In this document: positions 1 through 8,361 of the stretch, one piece after another | Position numbering within the stretch: the first letter of the stretch is position 1 | Layout of the letters: each line of letters begins with the position of its first letter | Origin: Opitutia bacterium | Lineage (GTDB): Bacteria > Verrucomicrobiota > Verrucomicrobiae > Opitutales > Opitutaceae | Length of the DNA: 44,138 bases | NCBI GenBank assembly: GCA_947442255.1 | Contig: CANEVO010000019.1 | Span: forward strand, 1-44,138 | Direction: 5' to 3' | Program-made: the position numbers and the translations under genes | The notes under the pieces: generated by a model | Told to the model about the DNA's origin: nothing | Database searches by the model: none | What the model saw: only the letters and a program-made list of their open reading frames with translations

Positions 1-20
1 GCATCGTCCGAGCCTAACCC

Positions 21-623
21 ATGACCCGCCTCCACGGCAAATTGACTGCCGTCCTCGTGCTTGTCGCGGCCACCCCCGCCCGCGCCGTCAACCTCCGGAT
101 GGAAGCCTCGACCACGTGGGCGGAGAATATCGGCCGCTCCACCGCCGGCCTGCGCGTGGCCAAGCGCCTGACCTCGGCGTGGCGCTTCGCCGCCGTCGCC
201 GACTGGCAGCAGGACTACGCCCGCGAGTCCATCTTCGATACCCGGCATCATCGTGTTTTCGGCACGGTCACGTGGGACATCGACGACCGCTGGCAGCTTT
301 CCTAGGGCAACGGCCGGCTCTGGGGTGACTTCACCGCCAACGCCTCGGCCGCCGTGTGGCCCAAGGCGCTGGCGGGCGCTCTCGGCACCCACATCTCGGA
401 ATACTACCAGACCGTCTCTTGGCGGCCCACCGGGATTATGGGGCCCAACTGGGTGACTTACCGCGTGACGGGCCATGTCGACTTCTGGTGGCTCGAACTC
501 ACGCCCGCGCTCGGGCGCAACACCTCGCTCCCCCTGCGCTACGAAAATCGCTTCTCTCTCAACAAGGTCGGCATCAAGTATCGTCAGGAACTGTGGAGCA
601 TCGGTCTCCTGCAACGCTTCTAA
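21..623 (+). pseudogene. Outer-membrane beta-barrel-like protein interrupted by an in-frame TAG
   Basis: A 200-codon reading frame starts at an ATG followed by a clear signal peptide (residues 1-22, ending A-R-A) and ends in LLQRF, the terminal phenylalanine typical of outer-membrane barrel proteins. It is rich in alternating aromatic/polar strands. A TAG at 303-305 (codon 95) splits it; the same frame then runs open to 623, and one base change would restore Gln, Trp or another sense codon. I could not assign a family; a small porin-like barrel is a guess. The next gene starts 5 bases downstream and encodes a periplasmic cupredoxin, so the two look like one operon. Whether the stop is a real mutation or a sequencing error cannot be told here. 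Confidence 0.6.
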
Positions 624-628
624 CCGTC

Positions 629-1360
629 ATGCGCTCTACCCCCGATCCCACAGCGTCCCTCGGACTTCAGGCTCCTTTGCTGGCAGGGAGCCCGCCTGAC
701 CGCCGCTCTTTTGCTTTCTCCGTTCTCGCCGCCGCACTTGTCGCGTGGCTGCCCGTCGCCGCCCTCGGAGCCGGCGGCGGCGTGCGCGTCGAAATCAAGG
801 ATCCGAAGGGCGCGCCCGTGGCCAACGCCGTCGCCTCGCTGGTGCCGCTCGACGCCACGCCCCAGCTCACGCCTCCCGCCGAGCCCGCCGTCATTGCACA
901 GGCCGACGAGGAGTTCTCGCCCTACGTCACCGCCATCGTCGTGGGCACGCGCGTCAGCTTCCCCAACCGCGACAAGGTCCAGCTTCACGTCTATTCCCTT
1001 TCGAAACCGAAGCGCTTCGAACTCCCGCTCTATCGCGGCGAAAGCAAGGAGCCCGTGCTCTTCGATCAGCCGGGCGTCGTGACCCTCGGGTGCAACATTC
1101 ACGACTGGATGTCCGCGCACATCGTGGTCCTCGCCACGCCCTATTTCGCCCGGAGTGGCGCCGACGGCCTGGTTCCGCTCCAGAACCTACCGCCCGGCCG
1201 CTACCGGCTCGACGTCTGGCATCCCCGCATGGCGGCACCCGTCATGCGCGACGTCGTGATCACTGCGACCGATGCCGCCACGCAGGTGATCTCCGTCACG
1301 CTGCGCCCCGACCGGCGCATTCGCCGCGCCCCCGAGGGCAGCGACGGTGGCTACAAGTGA
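629..1360 (+). CDS. Periplasmic cupredoxin-like protein (methylamine-utilization-type)
   Basis: 243 residues. A signal segment lies at about 27-48 (RSFAFSVLAAALVAW), so the protein is probably exported. The core is a plastocyanin-like fold with the four expected type-1 copper ligands: H120 (QLHVYS), then C155, H158 and M161 in GCNIHDWM. A short carboxypeptidase-regulatory-like strand region follows (LPPGRYRLDVWHPR, about 187-200). Proteins of this kind are commonly labelled methylamine utilization protein, but no methylamine dehydrogenase genes are here. In other bacteria such genes often sit between a barrel protein and a GGDEF/EAL membrane sensor, which is the order seen here, with both neighbours now broken. 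The TGA stop overlaps the GTG start of the sensor remnant (GTGA). Electron transfer or copper sensing are possible roles; neither is shown. Confidence 0.75.
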   Translation: MRSTPDPTASLGLQAPLLAGSPPDRRSFAFSVLAAALVAWLPVAALGAGGGVRVEIKDPKGAPVANAVASLVPLDATPQLTPPAEPAVIAQADEEFSPYVTAIVVGTRVSFPNRDKVQLHVYSLSKPKRFELPLYRGESKEPVLFDQPGVVTLGCNIHDWMSAHIVVLATPYFARSGADGLVPLQNLPPGRYRLDVWHPRMAAPVMRDVVITATDAATQVISVTLRPDRRIRRAPEGSDGGYK

Positions 1361-1545
1361 TCCCCCGCCCCCAGAGCTTCGGCGCCAAGCTGCTCCTGCT
1401 GTTCGTGTTTGTGGTCGCCGCGGCGCAGTTTGCCACGTGGGCCTTTGTGTCGACCGCGCACCGCGTCCAGGCCGGCACGCTCATTGACGGGGAACTCCAG
1501 CGTGCCGGCGGAGCCTTCAACCGCGTGGTCGCCGAGCGCGGCGTC
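1357..1545 (+). pseudogene. N-terminal remnant of a membrane sensor (probable GGDEF/EAL-type)
   Basis: A GTG start overlaps the stop of the cupredoxin gene. The first ~60 residues look like the start of a membrane signalling protein: a basic N-terminus, one hydrophobic helix (AKLLLLFVFVVAAAQFATWA, about 10-30) and an amphipathic periplasmic helix (LIDGELQRAGGAFNRVVAER). This is the N-terminal pattern of the diguanylate cyclase/phosphodiesterase sensors that accompany such cupredoxin genes. No periplasmic fold, HAMP, GGDEF or EAL domain follows. From about 1545 the DNA is instead the 3' part of a sigma-factor gene on the opposite strand. The GGDEF/EAL assignment rests on operon precedent and the N-terminal pattern only. 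Confidence 0.55.
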
Positions 1546-1912
1546 GAGCACCGGCCGGATGCGGTCCCACTCGGGGTGGGGGGTCGGCATCGTGAAGCAC
1601 CTCCTGCATGGTTTGGGCTTTCTGCTCGCGCAACCGCCGGCGTTGGTCGGCGCGCACCACCTTGGCCGCGGCGAACCGCGTGCTCGTGTGGAACCAGCCG
1701 GCGAGCCCGGCCCGGCCCGCGAGCGTAGACGCCTTAGGCGGGAGATCGGTGAAAACGGGCTGCGTGCCGTCCTCCGCCAAATAGGCATCGCCACCCACCG
1801 TCCGCAGCGCCACGGAATACACCAGGGTGCGGTGCCGCCGCACCAGTTCGGCAAACGCGTGATCGGCGGCATAGCGGCGGAGCAGTTCGGCATCGTCGGA
1901 TATGTCGGTCAC
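1538..1912 (-). pseudogene. Truncated, frameshifted sigma-70 family factor
   Basis: From ATG 1912 the product begins MTDISDDAELLRRYAADHAF and continues through region 2 (AFAELVRRHRTLVYSVALR; LAEDGTQPVFTDL; GWFHTSTRFAAAKVVRADQ), matching the long ECF-like sigma factors common in Opitutaceae. After EVLHDAD the frame changes in a C-rich run (about 1572-1584); the following family segment, PEWDRIRPVLDAALGD, is read in a neighbouring frame. Homology then ends at about 1538, before region 4 and its DNA-binding helix-turn-helix, where the sequence becomes the truncated sensor gene. With a frameshift and no region 4 it cannot make a normal sigma factor. Confidence 0.7.
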
Positions 1913-1915
1913 GCC

Positions 1916-2120
1916 CTATGCACCCGCCGCCGGAAAAACCGCGCAGAAAAAACGCGTGAACAACCGGCGTCCCTGTTCGCCGAGTTCATCGAAATCTGGC
2001 GGCTGGAAAGGCGCGTCGCGCAATTTGGGCGAAAGCGGCCTGGAGCAAGCGGCGCTCGCGGGAAGAAAACCGAAATACCGCCTCGGCGGCCGACCGCTCG
2101 ATGACGTAGCTGTAGCTCAC
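1916..2120 (-). pseudogene. RelE/ParE-type toxin remnant with frameshift
   Basis: The GTG start at 2120 overlaps the original antitoxin stop (GTGA), the usual layout of coupled toxin-antitoxin pairs. The first part reads MSYSYVIERSAAEAVFRFSS and continues with RERRLLQAAFAQ, like the N-terminal strand and helices of RelE/ParE toxins; that frame stops at 1986. The family's next segment appears in another frame from about 2033 (LRDAPFQPPDFDELGEQGRR), giving a second part that ends at a TAG at 1916. The combined length (~68 codons) is short of a normal ~90-residue toxin, and the C-terminal catalytic strand is not recognisable. It ends 4 bases before the sigma remnant starts. Confidence 0.55.
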
Positions 2121-2321
2121 CGGCCTTGGCGGTCGAACTGGGCCAGCGCCTCCGCAAATTCGGCTTTGGGGGAGCCAGTCCGGGCTTTTCTGGGCGACTT
2201 TGAGCTGCGCGCGCCGGGCCGGGTCCTTGGTGAGTGCGAGGGTGCGCACGTGACGCGATAACTCGCTGAGTTCCTCGAACGAAAGGGTGGCGGCTTGGAC
2301 TTTGAGTTCGGCGACGCTCAT
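2117..2321 (-). pseudogene. Antitoxin of a RelE/ParE-type pair, frameshifted in a G/C run
   Basis: From ATG 2321 the product reads MSVAELKVQAATLSFEELSE and continues with LSRHVRTLALTKDPARRAQL, a helical antitoxin N-terminus of a type seen in front of RelE-like toxins. At a five-base homopolymer (GGGGG on the plus strand, 2168-2172) the frame shifts. The expected C-terminus KAEFAEALAQFDRQGR is found in the next frame and ends in the TGA that overlaps the toxin's GTG start. The gene is 205 bases long, one more than a multiple of three, consistent with a one-base insertion. As written, the frame instead runs through into the toxin frame, giving a fused nonsense linker. Confidence 0.6.
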
Positions 2322-2589
2322 GGGCGAACGCGAGGCGGTGGGTCGAATTGGGCAAGTGCGATTGCCGAGAAGAGCCTTTCGGAGTTGATCACGGAGCGTG
2401 CCCACGCCGTTCGACAGATTCTTGATCAGCTCGGATGCGATCCGGTTTCGCTTTCGGTCCGTAAGAATGAGTTTAGCCTGCTTCAGCTCCCAAACCAGCA
2501 GGAAACTGCAACCGGCAAACGAACTTCGCGCGGTGGTTGCAGCGCAAAATCAGGACGTATCGTGCCGGTCGATTGCAGTCCAGAGCAGA

Positions 2590-2626
2590 GCCGCTGGTCG
2601 TGATCGAACCGATGACCCGTCGACCT
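2590..2626 (-). other. Possible tRNA 3'-half remnant
   Basis: On the minus strand this stretch reads like the variable loop, T-arm and acceptor 3' strand of a tRNA: GGGTCATCGGTTCGATCACG followed by ACCAGCGGCT. The plus-strand translation contains RDRTDDP, a string well known from spurious proteins that are antisense translations of tRNA 3' halves. Only three of five T-stem pairs form, and no anticodon or D arm is present upstream on the minus strand, so it is not a functional tRNA. It could be a decayed tRNA or an old integration-site remnant. No matching repeat was found. Confidence 0.3.
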
Positions 2627-2668
2627 TTTTTTGCGTTTCCGCGATCCGGCCCGACGAAGCCTGGAGCC

Positions 2669-2693
2669 GTGCGTGAATTTACATTCCACGCAC
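2669..2693 (-). terminator. Hairpin downstream of the MFS gene
   Basis: On the minus strand GTGCGTG and CACGCAC form a perfect 7-bp stem. Allowing one bulged G, it extends by AAT/ATT around a GTAA loop. It lies about 40 bases past the MFS stop codon. There is no U-tract, so intrinsic termination is only a possibility. The rest of 2322-2734, apart from the tRNA-like stretch, contains no gene I can support. Confidence 0.4.
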
Positions 2694-2734
2694 CCGCGTC
2701 AGCCGATCCACCAAGCCCGATTTCCGGTTCACGT

Positions 2735-4060
2735 TTACGCCGCAGCCGGCCGATCCCCGTCCGCCGCCTTGAAAACGTGGTCGCGCGGGTCGATGAAGAT
2801 CCAGCACAGCGCCCCGATCAGGAACAGGCCACCCATCATGAAAATCGGGATGTTCCAGTTACCATACCATTTGAGCGTATAGGCGACCACCACGGGGCAG
2901 AGGAGGGCACCGAATCCACCGGCGGTGTTCATCGCCGCGGAAACCACTCCGGCGTGCTCGCGACCGATGTCGATGCAGGTGCCCCATGCCGCGCCCAGCA
3001 TGAACATGCTCGCCGCCACCGCCGCCGCGATCAACACGGCCGCCACGATCGCGTTGGAACAAAAGGGCGTCAGCAACATCGCGACTCCCGCGACGACATA
3101 CGACCCGCCGCCCACCGCGCAGCGCCCAAGCCGCAGCCCAAACCGCGCCGTCACCCGGTCGGTGACGAACCCGCCGCTCAGGTCGCCGGTGATGCTCAGG
3201 ATCAGCGGCAGGCCGGCGAAAAATACCAGCTTGGTGGCGTCGAAACCGTGCTTCTCATGGAGGTAGGTCGGCAGCCACGTGATGCAGAAATAGAAGCCGA
3301 CGCTGTTCGGAATATACATCACGCAAAGCGCGGCCACGCTCCGGCTGGACAGCAGCTTCTTCCAATACGCCCAGCCGACCACGTGAGGGGCGGCCTCGCC
3401 GCGGCCCTTCACGATCAATTCGACCTCCGCTGCGTTCACCTCGGGATGCTCGGCGGGTTCGTTCCGAAACCAAAAATACCACACCGCCGCCCACACGAAA
3501 CCGACCGCGCCGAAGCACATGAAGATGCTCCGCCAGTGCATGACCGTTAGCATCGAAGCCACGAGGATCGGCGTGAGTCCGCCCGCCAAGTGCGCGATGG
3601 CAAAGAAAAGCCCCTGCACCCGGCCGCGGGCCAGCAGCGGAATCCACCGCGAAAACGTGCGCGCCACGCTCGGCCACGCGCCGGCCTCCCCCATGCCGAA
3701 AAGAAACCGCGTAATCAGCAGGATCGTGTAGTTGAGCGCCACGCCGGTTGCGATCGTGAAGGCCGACCACCAGACCACGATGCGCGCGAGCACCGACCGC
3801 GTGCCGACCCGGTCCGCCATCCACGCCGTGGGAATTTCAAAAAAAGCATACGACAGGGAAAAAATGCTGAAGACATAGCCCATCTGCACCTTCGAGATGG
3901 CCAGATCCTCCATGATGTGCGGCGAAAGCGCGGAGATGCACACCCGGTCCAGGTAGGTGATCATGCCCAGCACCGCGACGAGGGCGAAGACCTTGTAGCG
4001 GACCCGCGTGGGTTGCATCGGGGCACCCGCGGCAGCGGGAAAAGAAGGGGGATTGTTCAT
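2735..4060 (-). CDS. MFS transporter, anion:cation symporter (ACS)-like family
   Basis: 441 residues with twelve hydrophobic segments. The N-terminal half shows the ACS pattern: ALVAVLGMITYLDRVCISAL in TM1, WMADRVGTRSVLARIV in the TM2-3 loop (the MFS G-x-x-x-D-R-x-G motif) and RFLFGMGEAGAWPSVARTFS around TM4-5. Members carry organic anions such as hexuronates, galactonate or phthalate with protons across the inner membrane; the substrate cannot be read from the sequence. I chose ATG 4060 because the 28 upstream residues are Arg/Pro-rich and unlike the family; ATG 4018 is a second option. The gene is monocistronic and divergent from the phosphoesterase operon, with no regulator next to it. Confidence 0.85.
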   Translation of the reverse strand: MNNPPSFPAAAGAPMQPTRVRYKVFALVAVLGMITYLDRVCISALSPHIMEDLAISKVQMGYVFSIFSLSYAFFEIPTAWMADRVGTRSVLARIVVWWSAFTIATGVALNYTILLITRFLFGMGEAGAWPSVARTFSRWIPLLARGRVQGLFFAIAHLAGGLTPILVASMLTVMHWRSIFMCFGAVGFVWAAVWYFWFRNEPAEHPEVNAAEVELIVKGRGEAAPHVVGWAYWKKLLSSRSVAALCVMYIPNSVGFYFCITWLPTYLHEKHGFDATKLVFFAGLPLILSITGDLSGGFVTDRVTARFGLRLGRCAVGGGSYVVAGVAMLLTPFCSNAIVAAVLIAAAVAASMFMLGAAWGTCIDIGREHAGVVSAAMNTAGGFGALLCPVVVAYTLKWYGNWNIPIFMMGGLFLIGALCWIFIDPRDHVFKAADGDRPAAA

Positions 4061-4384
4061 AGGAAACCGGCTGGGCGGACGGCGGCTGACAAACTTCCAA
4101 CGGGAACACGGGCGGCATGGGGCAACGGGAACCAGAGGAAGCAAGCTTCACCCTCGGAAACACGCCGGTGCCGTCAAACCTGAAGTGCATGAGTGGCAGA
4201 GAGAGCACAAATTTTCCGCTCGCGCCCGCGCGACGCCGGTTCTCCAACCCGAGCGTATGGCTTACCGCCAGGGCTATTCGCGCGACGACCCGCACTTTCG
4301 TGCGACCAAAGTCCGATAGTTGACAGCCGCGAACGCGCGCCGGCAAATGAGCCCGCTTCGCTTCGCGTCCCCACCCCCGAATCC
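4061..4384. other. Divergent intergenic region
   Basis: This 324-base gap between two divergent start codons must hold the promoters of both the MFS gene and the phosphoesterase operon. I see no convincing gene, strong palindrome, or clear -35/-10 pair. Upstream extensions of both flanking frames are open but have no family-like sequence. Confidence 0.4.
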
Positions 4385-5731
4385 ATGTACCGAACCCTTC
4401 GCTTGCTCGCGGTCTGGGCGCTCGCCGCCGTCGTCGCTTCCGCCGAACCCTTCGACCCGAGCGGGCTGCTGCTCACGTGGCAGCGGGATCCCACCACGAC
4501 GATGACCATCGACTGGCATTCCGTCGACGGCCTCGACGTGAAACTCGTCGAGGCGCTTTCCCCCGCCCACAATCTGCCCACCAAGGTTCCCGTCTATACC
4601 CGGACGCGCCCGGCCGTGCTGGAGTTTCGCGCCGCCGGACAGACGGCCTGGCAGAAGGCGGAGGGCCGGAGTTTCCCCTTTCCGTTCAAGGAGGACCGCC
4701 AAGGCTCGCTGCATCGCGACGGCTACAGTCATTCCTTTCCCGCCTCGGAGCGCACGGTGCACCGGGTGGAACTCACCAAACTGGCTTCGGACGCGCTCCA
4801 CGAATTTCGCTTCGACGAGGGCGGAAGAATTTATCGTTTCCGCACCATGCCGAAGACGCTCACGCGCGAGGTGCGCATCGCCTCCGGCGGCGATGTCGGT
4901 TTCGGCACCTGGACCGAACGCATGAACCGGATCGCGGCCTCCCGCGATCCGGACTTCGCGCTCTGGGGCGGCGATCTCGCCTATTGCGACGGCGCGCAGG
5001 CCCGGCTCGGGCGTTGGTACGATTTCTTCGACTCGGTGAAGAAATCCATGATCACGCCGGAGGGGCGGGTCATCCCGGTGCTCGCCGCCGTCGGCAACCA
5101 CGAGGTGCAGGGCGGCTACTACAAGAAGAGCCCCGATCCCCGGGAATCGGAGGATGCGCGCCGACTGCGGGTCTCGCCCTACTACATGACGTTCTTCGCC
5201 ATGCCCGGCCAGCCCGGCTACAACGTCCTCGATTTCGGCGACTACCTCAGCGTGATTCTCCTCGACAGCGGCCATCTCAACCCCGTCGGCGGAGCGCAGG
5301 CCGCCTGGCTGAACGAGACGCTGGCCGCCCGCACGCGCGTGCCCCACGTGTTTCCGTCCTATCACGTTCCCGGCTTCAGCACGTTCCGGCCGCTCACCGA
5401 CCGCGGCGCCACCGCCATCCGGGAAGCCTGGGTGCCGCTCTTCGAGAAATATCGTCTGTCGGTTGTGTTCGAGAACCACGACCACAACTACAAGCGCACG
5501 GTCCCGATCAGAAACATGCAGCGGGACGCGGCCGGCGTGACCTACCTGGGCGACGGCGCTTGGGGCGCGTTCAACATCGGCGTCAAGGACCGCGAGGAAA
5601 AATGGTACCTTGAGAAAACCGACTCCCTCAACCACTTCATCCTCGTCACCCTCAAGGGAGCCGAGGAGGAATTCGAGGCCATCAATCTCCTCGGAGAAAC
5701 CTTCGATCGCCACCACGCCCGCCGCCCATGA
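4385..5731 (+). CDS. Secreted purple-acid-phosphatase-like metallophosphoesterase
   Basis: 448 residues. A signal peptide (MYRTLRLLAVWALAAVVASA) is followed by a fibronectin-III-like N-terminal domain (about 20-160) and a calcineurin-like metallophosphoesterase domain. The metal-binding motifs appear in order: GDVGFG (about 168), GGDLAY (about 194), GNHE (about 237), YHVPG (about 326) and ENHDHNYKR (about 362), where Asn replaces the more usual Gly of GHDH. The family hydrolyses phosphate esters with a two-metal centre; the substrate is unknown. Export is expected. The stop TGA overlaps the ATG of the next gene (ATGA), so translation of the pair is probably coupled. I chose ATG 4385 because the signal peptide starts there; upstream in-frame sequence is not family-like. 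Confidence 0.85.
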   Translation: MYRTLRLLAVWALAAVVASAEPFDPSGLLLTWQRDPTTTMTIDWHSVDGLDVKLVEALSPAHNLPTKVPVYTRTRPAVLEFRAAGQTAWQKAEGRSFPFPFKEDRQGSLHRDGYSHSFPASERTVHRVELTKLASDALHEFRFDEGGRIYRFRTMPKTLTREVRIASGGDVGFGTWTERMNRIAASRDPDFALWGGDLAYCDGAQARLGRWYDFFDSVKKSMITPEGRVIPVLAAVGNHEVQGGYYKKSPDPRESEDARRLRVSPYYMTFFAMPGQPGYNVLDFGDYLSVILLDSGHLNPVGGAQAAWLNETLAARTRVPHVFPSYHVPGFSTFRPLTDRGATAIREAWVPLFEKYRLSVVFENHDHNYKRTVPIRNMQRDAAGVTYLGDGAWGAFNIGVKDREEKWYLEKTDSLNHFILVTLKGAEEEFEAINLLGETFDRHHARRP

Positions 5732-8337
5732 TTGCCTTCGCCCCAACTCAAACCCGGCTCAGCTCGACTTTTGGTCCCGACGCCGGGAGCCGAATCCTCG
5801 CCGCGGCGATCCATCGCCTGCTTTTGCTCGCGCTCGTCGCGCTGAGCCTGGGGTCCGCCGCCGCCGTCGAGTTCCCCAAACGCAGCAAATACGCCGGGGG
5901 CATGATCTCGCTCTACGCGTACATGTACAATTACTACCTGCCGCCGACCTCGAGCACGCCCTGGCGGCCGGCCTGGTCCCCCGACGGCCAGGAACTCGTG
6001 TTCTCCATGTCGGGTTCGCTGTGGAAAATTAAAATCGGCGAGACCACCGCGCACGAGCTGACGGCAAACCCGACCTACGATTCGGCGCCCGCCTGGTCGC
6101 CCGATGGCAAGTGGATCGTCTACACGACCGAGGGCGCCGAGGGCATCAACCTCATGCTGCTCAACATCGCCACTGGTGAAAGCACCGCCATCACGCAGGG
6201 CGACCAGCTCAACGTCGACCCGGTCTGGTCGCGCGACGGCACCACGCTGGCCTACGTCAACAATTCTCCCGGCGGGCGTTTCAACGTCTACGTCCGCTCG
6301 TTCGAAAACGGCCGCTTTCAGGACGCGGTGCGGCTCACCGAGGCGAACAGCTTCGGGCGCTCGCGCCTGTACTTCAGCCCCTACGACGACCACATCCAGC
6401 CGACCTTTTCGCCCGACGGAAAGGAACTCATCCTCGTTTCCAATCGCGGCATTCCGATGGGTTCGGGCGCCATCTGGCGCGCGCCGATCCAGCCGAACAT
6501 GATGGCGAAAGCCACGCGCATCCTGCGCGAGGAAACGCTCTACCGCACCAAGCCCAACTGGTCGCCCGACGGCCACCGCATCCTCTACGCCTCGCACCGG
6601 GGCGGCCAGTTCACGCAGTTGTACGTTCATCCCGTCAAAGAGGGCGAACCGTTCCAGCTCACGCGCGAACCGTGGGACCACTTCGATCCCGCCTGGTCGC
6701 CGGACGGCGAGTGGATCGCCTATGTTTCCAACCAGCACGGTCTTTCCGAGCTGCGCCTGCTCCGGTCGTTCGGTGGCACCGACGAGAAAGTGGAGATCAA
6801 ACAACGGATCCACCGCCGGCAGATGGGAAAACTCGAAGTTGTCCTGAGGGATGCCGAAACCGGCGAGCTCACGCCGGCCCGTTTCTACATGAAGGCGCCG
6901 GACGGAAAAACCTATGCGCCCGAGAACGCCTTTCACCGCATCGCGCCGCGCGCGGCCAAAGAGGATTTCTTCCACGCCGAGGGCCGCTTCGTCGTCGATG
7001 TGCCCGTGGGCGAACTGGTGGTGGAGGCGACCAAGGGTTCCGTCGAATACTGGCCGGCCGTCGGCACCGTGCAGATCAAGCCGGGCGGCACGACCCGCGT
7101 GGAGCTGACGTTGAAGCGCCTCGCCAACATGAACGCGCTCGGCTGGTGGAGCGGCAGCGACCACGTCCACATGAACTACGGCGGTAATCTCAACAACACG
7201 CCGGAGTACATGCTGCTCGAAGCGAAGGCCGAGGGCCTCGACCACGTGGGTTGGAAAATCGCCAACAAGGACAATCGCGTTTTCGACACCGGGTATTTCA
7301 AGGGCCAGCCGCTGCATCCGCTGAGCAATAGCCGGTTGCTCCTTTCGATCGGGGAGGAATACCGCCCGGCTTGGTACGGACACGTGAGCTACATCAATCT
7401 CACCAAGCATCTGATCTCGCCGTTTACGAGCGGCTACGAAGGCACCGGCGTGGCGAGTCTTTATCCGAGCAACACCGACATGTTCCGGCTGGCCCAAAAG
7501 CAGGGCGCGATCGGCGGTTACGTCCACCCCTGGTCGGAGGAACCCACGCGGGCCTCGGAATATCGCGGCGCACAAACCTACCCGGTCGACGCCGCCCTCG
7601 GCGCCTTCGAATATCTCGAGGTCCTGACCAACGCCGACCGCCACCGCTTCACCTCGAAGGTCTGGTATCGTTCGTTGAATTGCGGCTTCAAGGTAACCGC
7701 CTCGGCGGGCGAGGACTCGATCCTGAATCTGCCGGCGACGCCCATCATCGGCTCCGCCCGGCTCTACGCCTACCTCGGCAAGAAACTGACCTGGGACGGC
7801 TGGGTTGAAGCCGTGCGAAAGGGCCGCACCTTCGTGACCAACGGCCCGCTGCTCCAGTTCACCATCAACGACGAGATTCCCGGCGGCGAAGTCCGTCTGC
7901 CCGCCGAGGGCGGCCTCGTGACGCTGAAGGGCAAACTCGATTCCATCGTGCCGCTCCAAACCCTCGAGGTCGTTTTCAACGGCAAGGTCATCGAGACGAT
8001 TCCCCTGGATGGCGACCGGCGTTCCGCCGTTTTCACGAAGCGCGTGGCCGTGGCCCAAAGCGGCTGGTTCACGCTCCGCACCGCGGGCAAAGGCGTCCAG
8101 CATCCGGTCGACGACGCCTACCCCGTGGCTGAGACCAGCCCCGTCTACGTGTATGCCGGCAACCGGCCGATTCGCTCCAAGGAGGACGCGCAATATTTCA
8201 TCCAGTGGATCGACGACATCGCCCAGCTGTGGAGCGCGAACAAGGACTGGCGCTCGGACGCCGAGAAACAACACGTGCTCGGTCAGTTCGCCGAGGCGCG
8301 GAAAGTTTACGAAAAGCAAATCGAGGAAGCGCGCTGA
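5728..8337 (+). CDS. TolB-like propeller fused to CehA/McbA-type metallohydrolase, copy 1
   Basis: 869 residues. A signal segment (RLLLLALVALSLGSAAA, about 31-47) indicates export. Six PD40-type blades follow, each marked by WSPDG or a close variant (WSRDG, FSPDG), between about 75 and 340. The C-terminal half is a PHP-related CehA/McbA-type hydrolase: GWWSGSDHVHMNYGG (about 472-486) supplies the His-x-His metal site, GGYVHPW (about 594) another His, and GRTFVTNGPLLQF (about 698-710) is a family hallmark. CehA hydrolyses carbaryl, but most relatives have unknown substrates. Translation is coupled to the phosphoesterase by a 4-base overlap. The next gene, 24 bases on, is a close paralogue. A role with the phosphoesterase in degrading an exported or scavenged compound is inferred from operon structure only. 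Confidence 0.85.
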   Translation: MIAFAPTQTRLSSTFGPDAGSRILAAAIHRLLLLALVALSLGSAAAVEFPKRSKYAGGMISLYAYMYNYYLPPTSSTPWRPAWSPDGQELVFSMSGSLWKIKIGETTAHELTANPTYDSAPAWSPDGKWIVYTTEGAEGINLMLLNIATGESTAITQGDQLNVDPVWSRDGTTLAYVNNSPGGRFNVYVRSFENGRFQDAVRLTEANSFGRSRLYFSPYDDHIQPTFSPDGKELILVSNRGIPMGSGAIWRAPIQPNMMAKATRILREETLYRTKPNWSPDGHRILYASHRGGQFTQLYVHPVKEGEPFQLTREPWDHFDPAWSPDGEWIAYVSNQHGLSELRLLRSFGGTDEKVEIKQRIHRRQMGKLEVVLRDAETGELTPARFYMKAPDGKTYAPENAFHRIAPRAAKEDFFHAEGRFVVDVPVGELVVEATKGSVEYWPAVGTVQIKPGGTTRVELTLKRLANMNALGWWSGSDHVHMNYGGNLNNTPEYMLLEAKAEGLDHVGWKIANKDNRVFDTGYFKGQPLHPLSNSRLLLSIGEEYRPAWYGHVSYINLTKHLISPFTSGYEGTGVASLYPSNTDMFRLAQKQGAIGGYVHPWSEEPTRASEYRGAQTYPVDAALGAFEYLEVLTNADRHRFTSKVWYRSLNCGFKVTASAGEDSILNLPATPIIGSARLYAYLGKKLTWDGWVEAVRKGRTFVTNGPLLQFTINDEIPGGEVRLPAEGGLVTLKGKLDSIVPLQTLEVVFNGKVIETIPLDGDRRSAVFTKRVAVAQSGWFTLRTAGKGVQHPVDDAYPVAETSPVYVYAGNRPIRSKEDAQYFIQWIDDIAQLWSANKDWRSDAEKQHVLGQFAEARKVYEKQIEEAR

Positions 8338-8361
8338 TCCGGGATTTCGCCCTCACCGCAA

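Noticed and set aside
2398..2676. Open frame containing RDRTDDP
   Set aside because: This string is typical of spurious proteins produced by antisense translation of tRNA 3' halves; treated as a sign of a tRNA remnant, not a gene.
5542..8319. 925-codon minus-strand open frame
   Set aside because: Antisense of CehA copy 1 and the phosphoesterase; it mirrors their codon pattern and has no recognisable domain.
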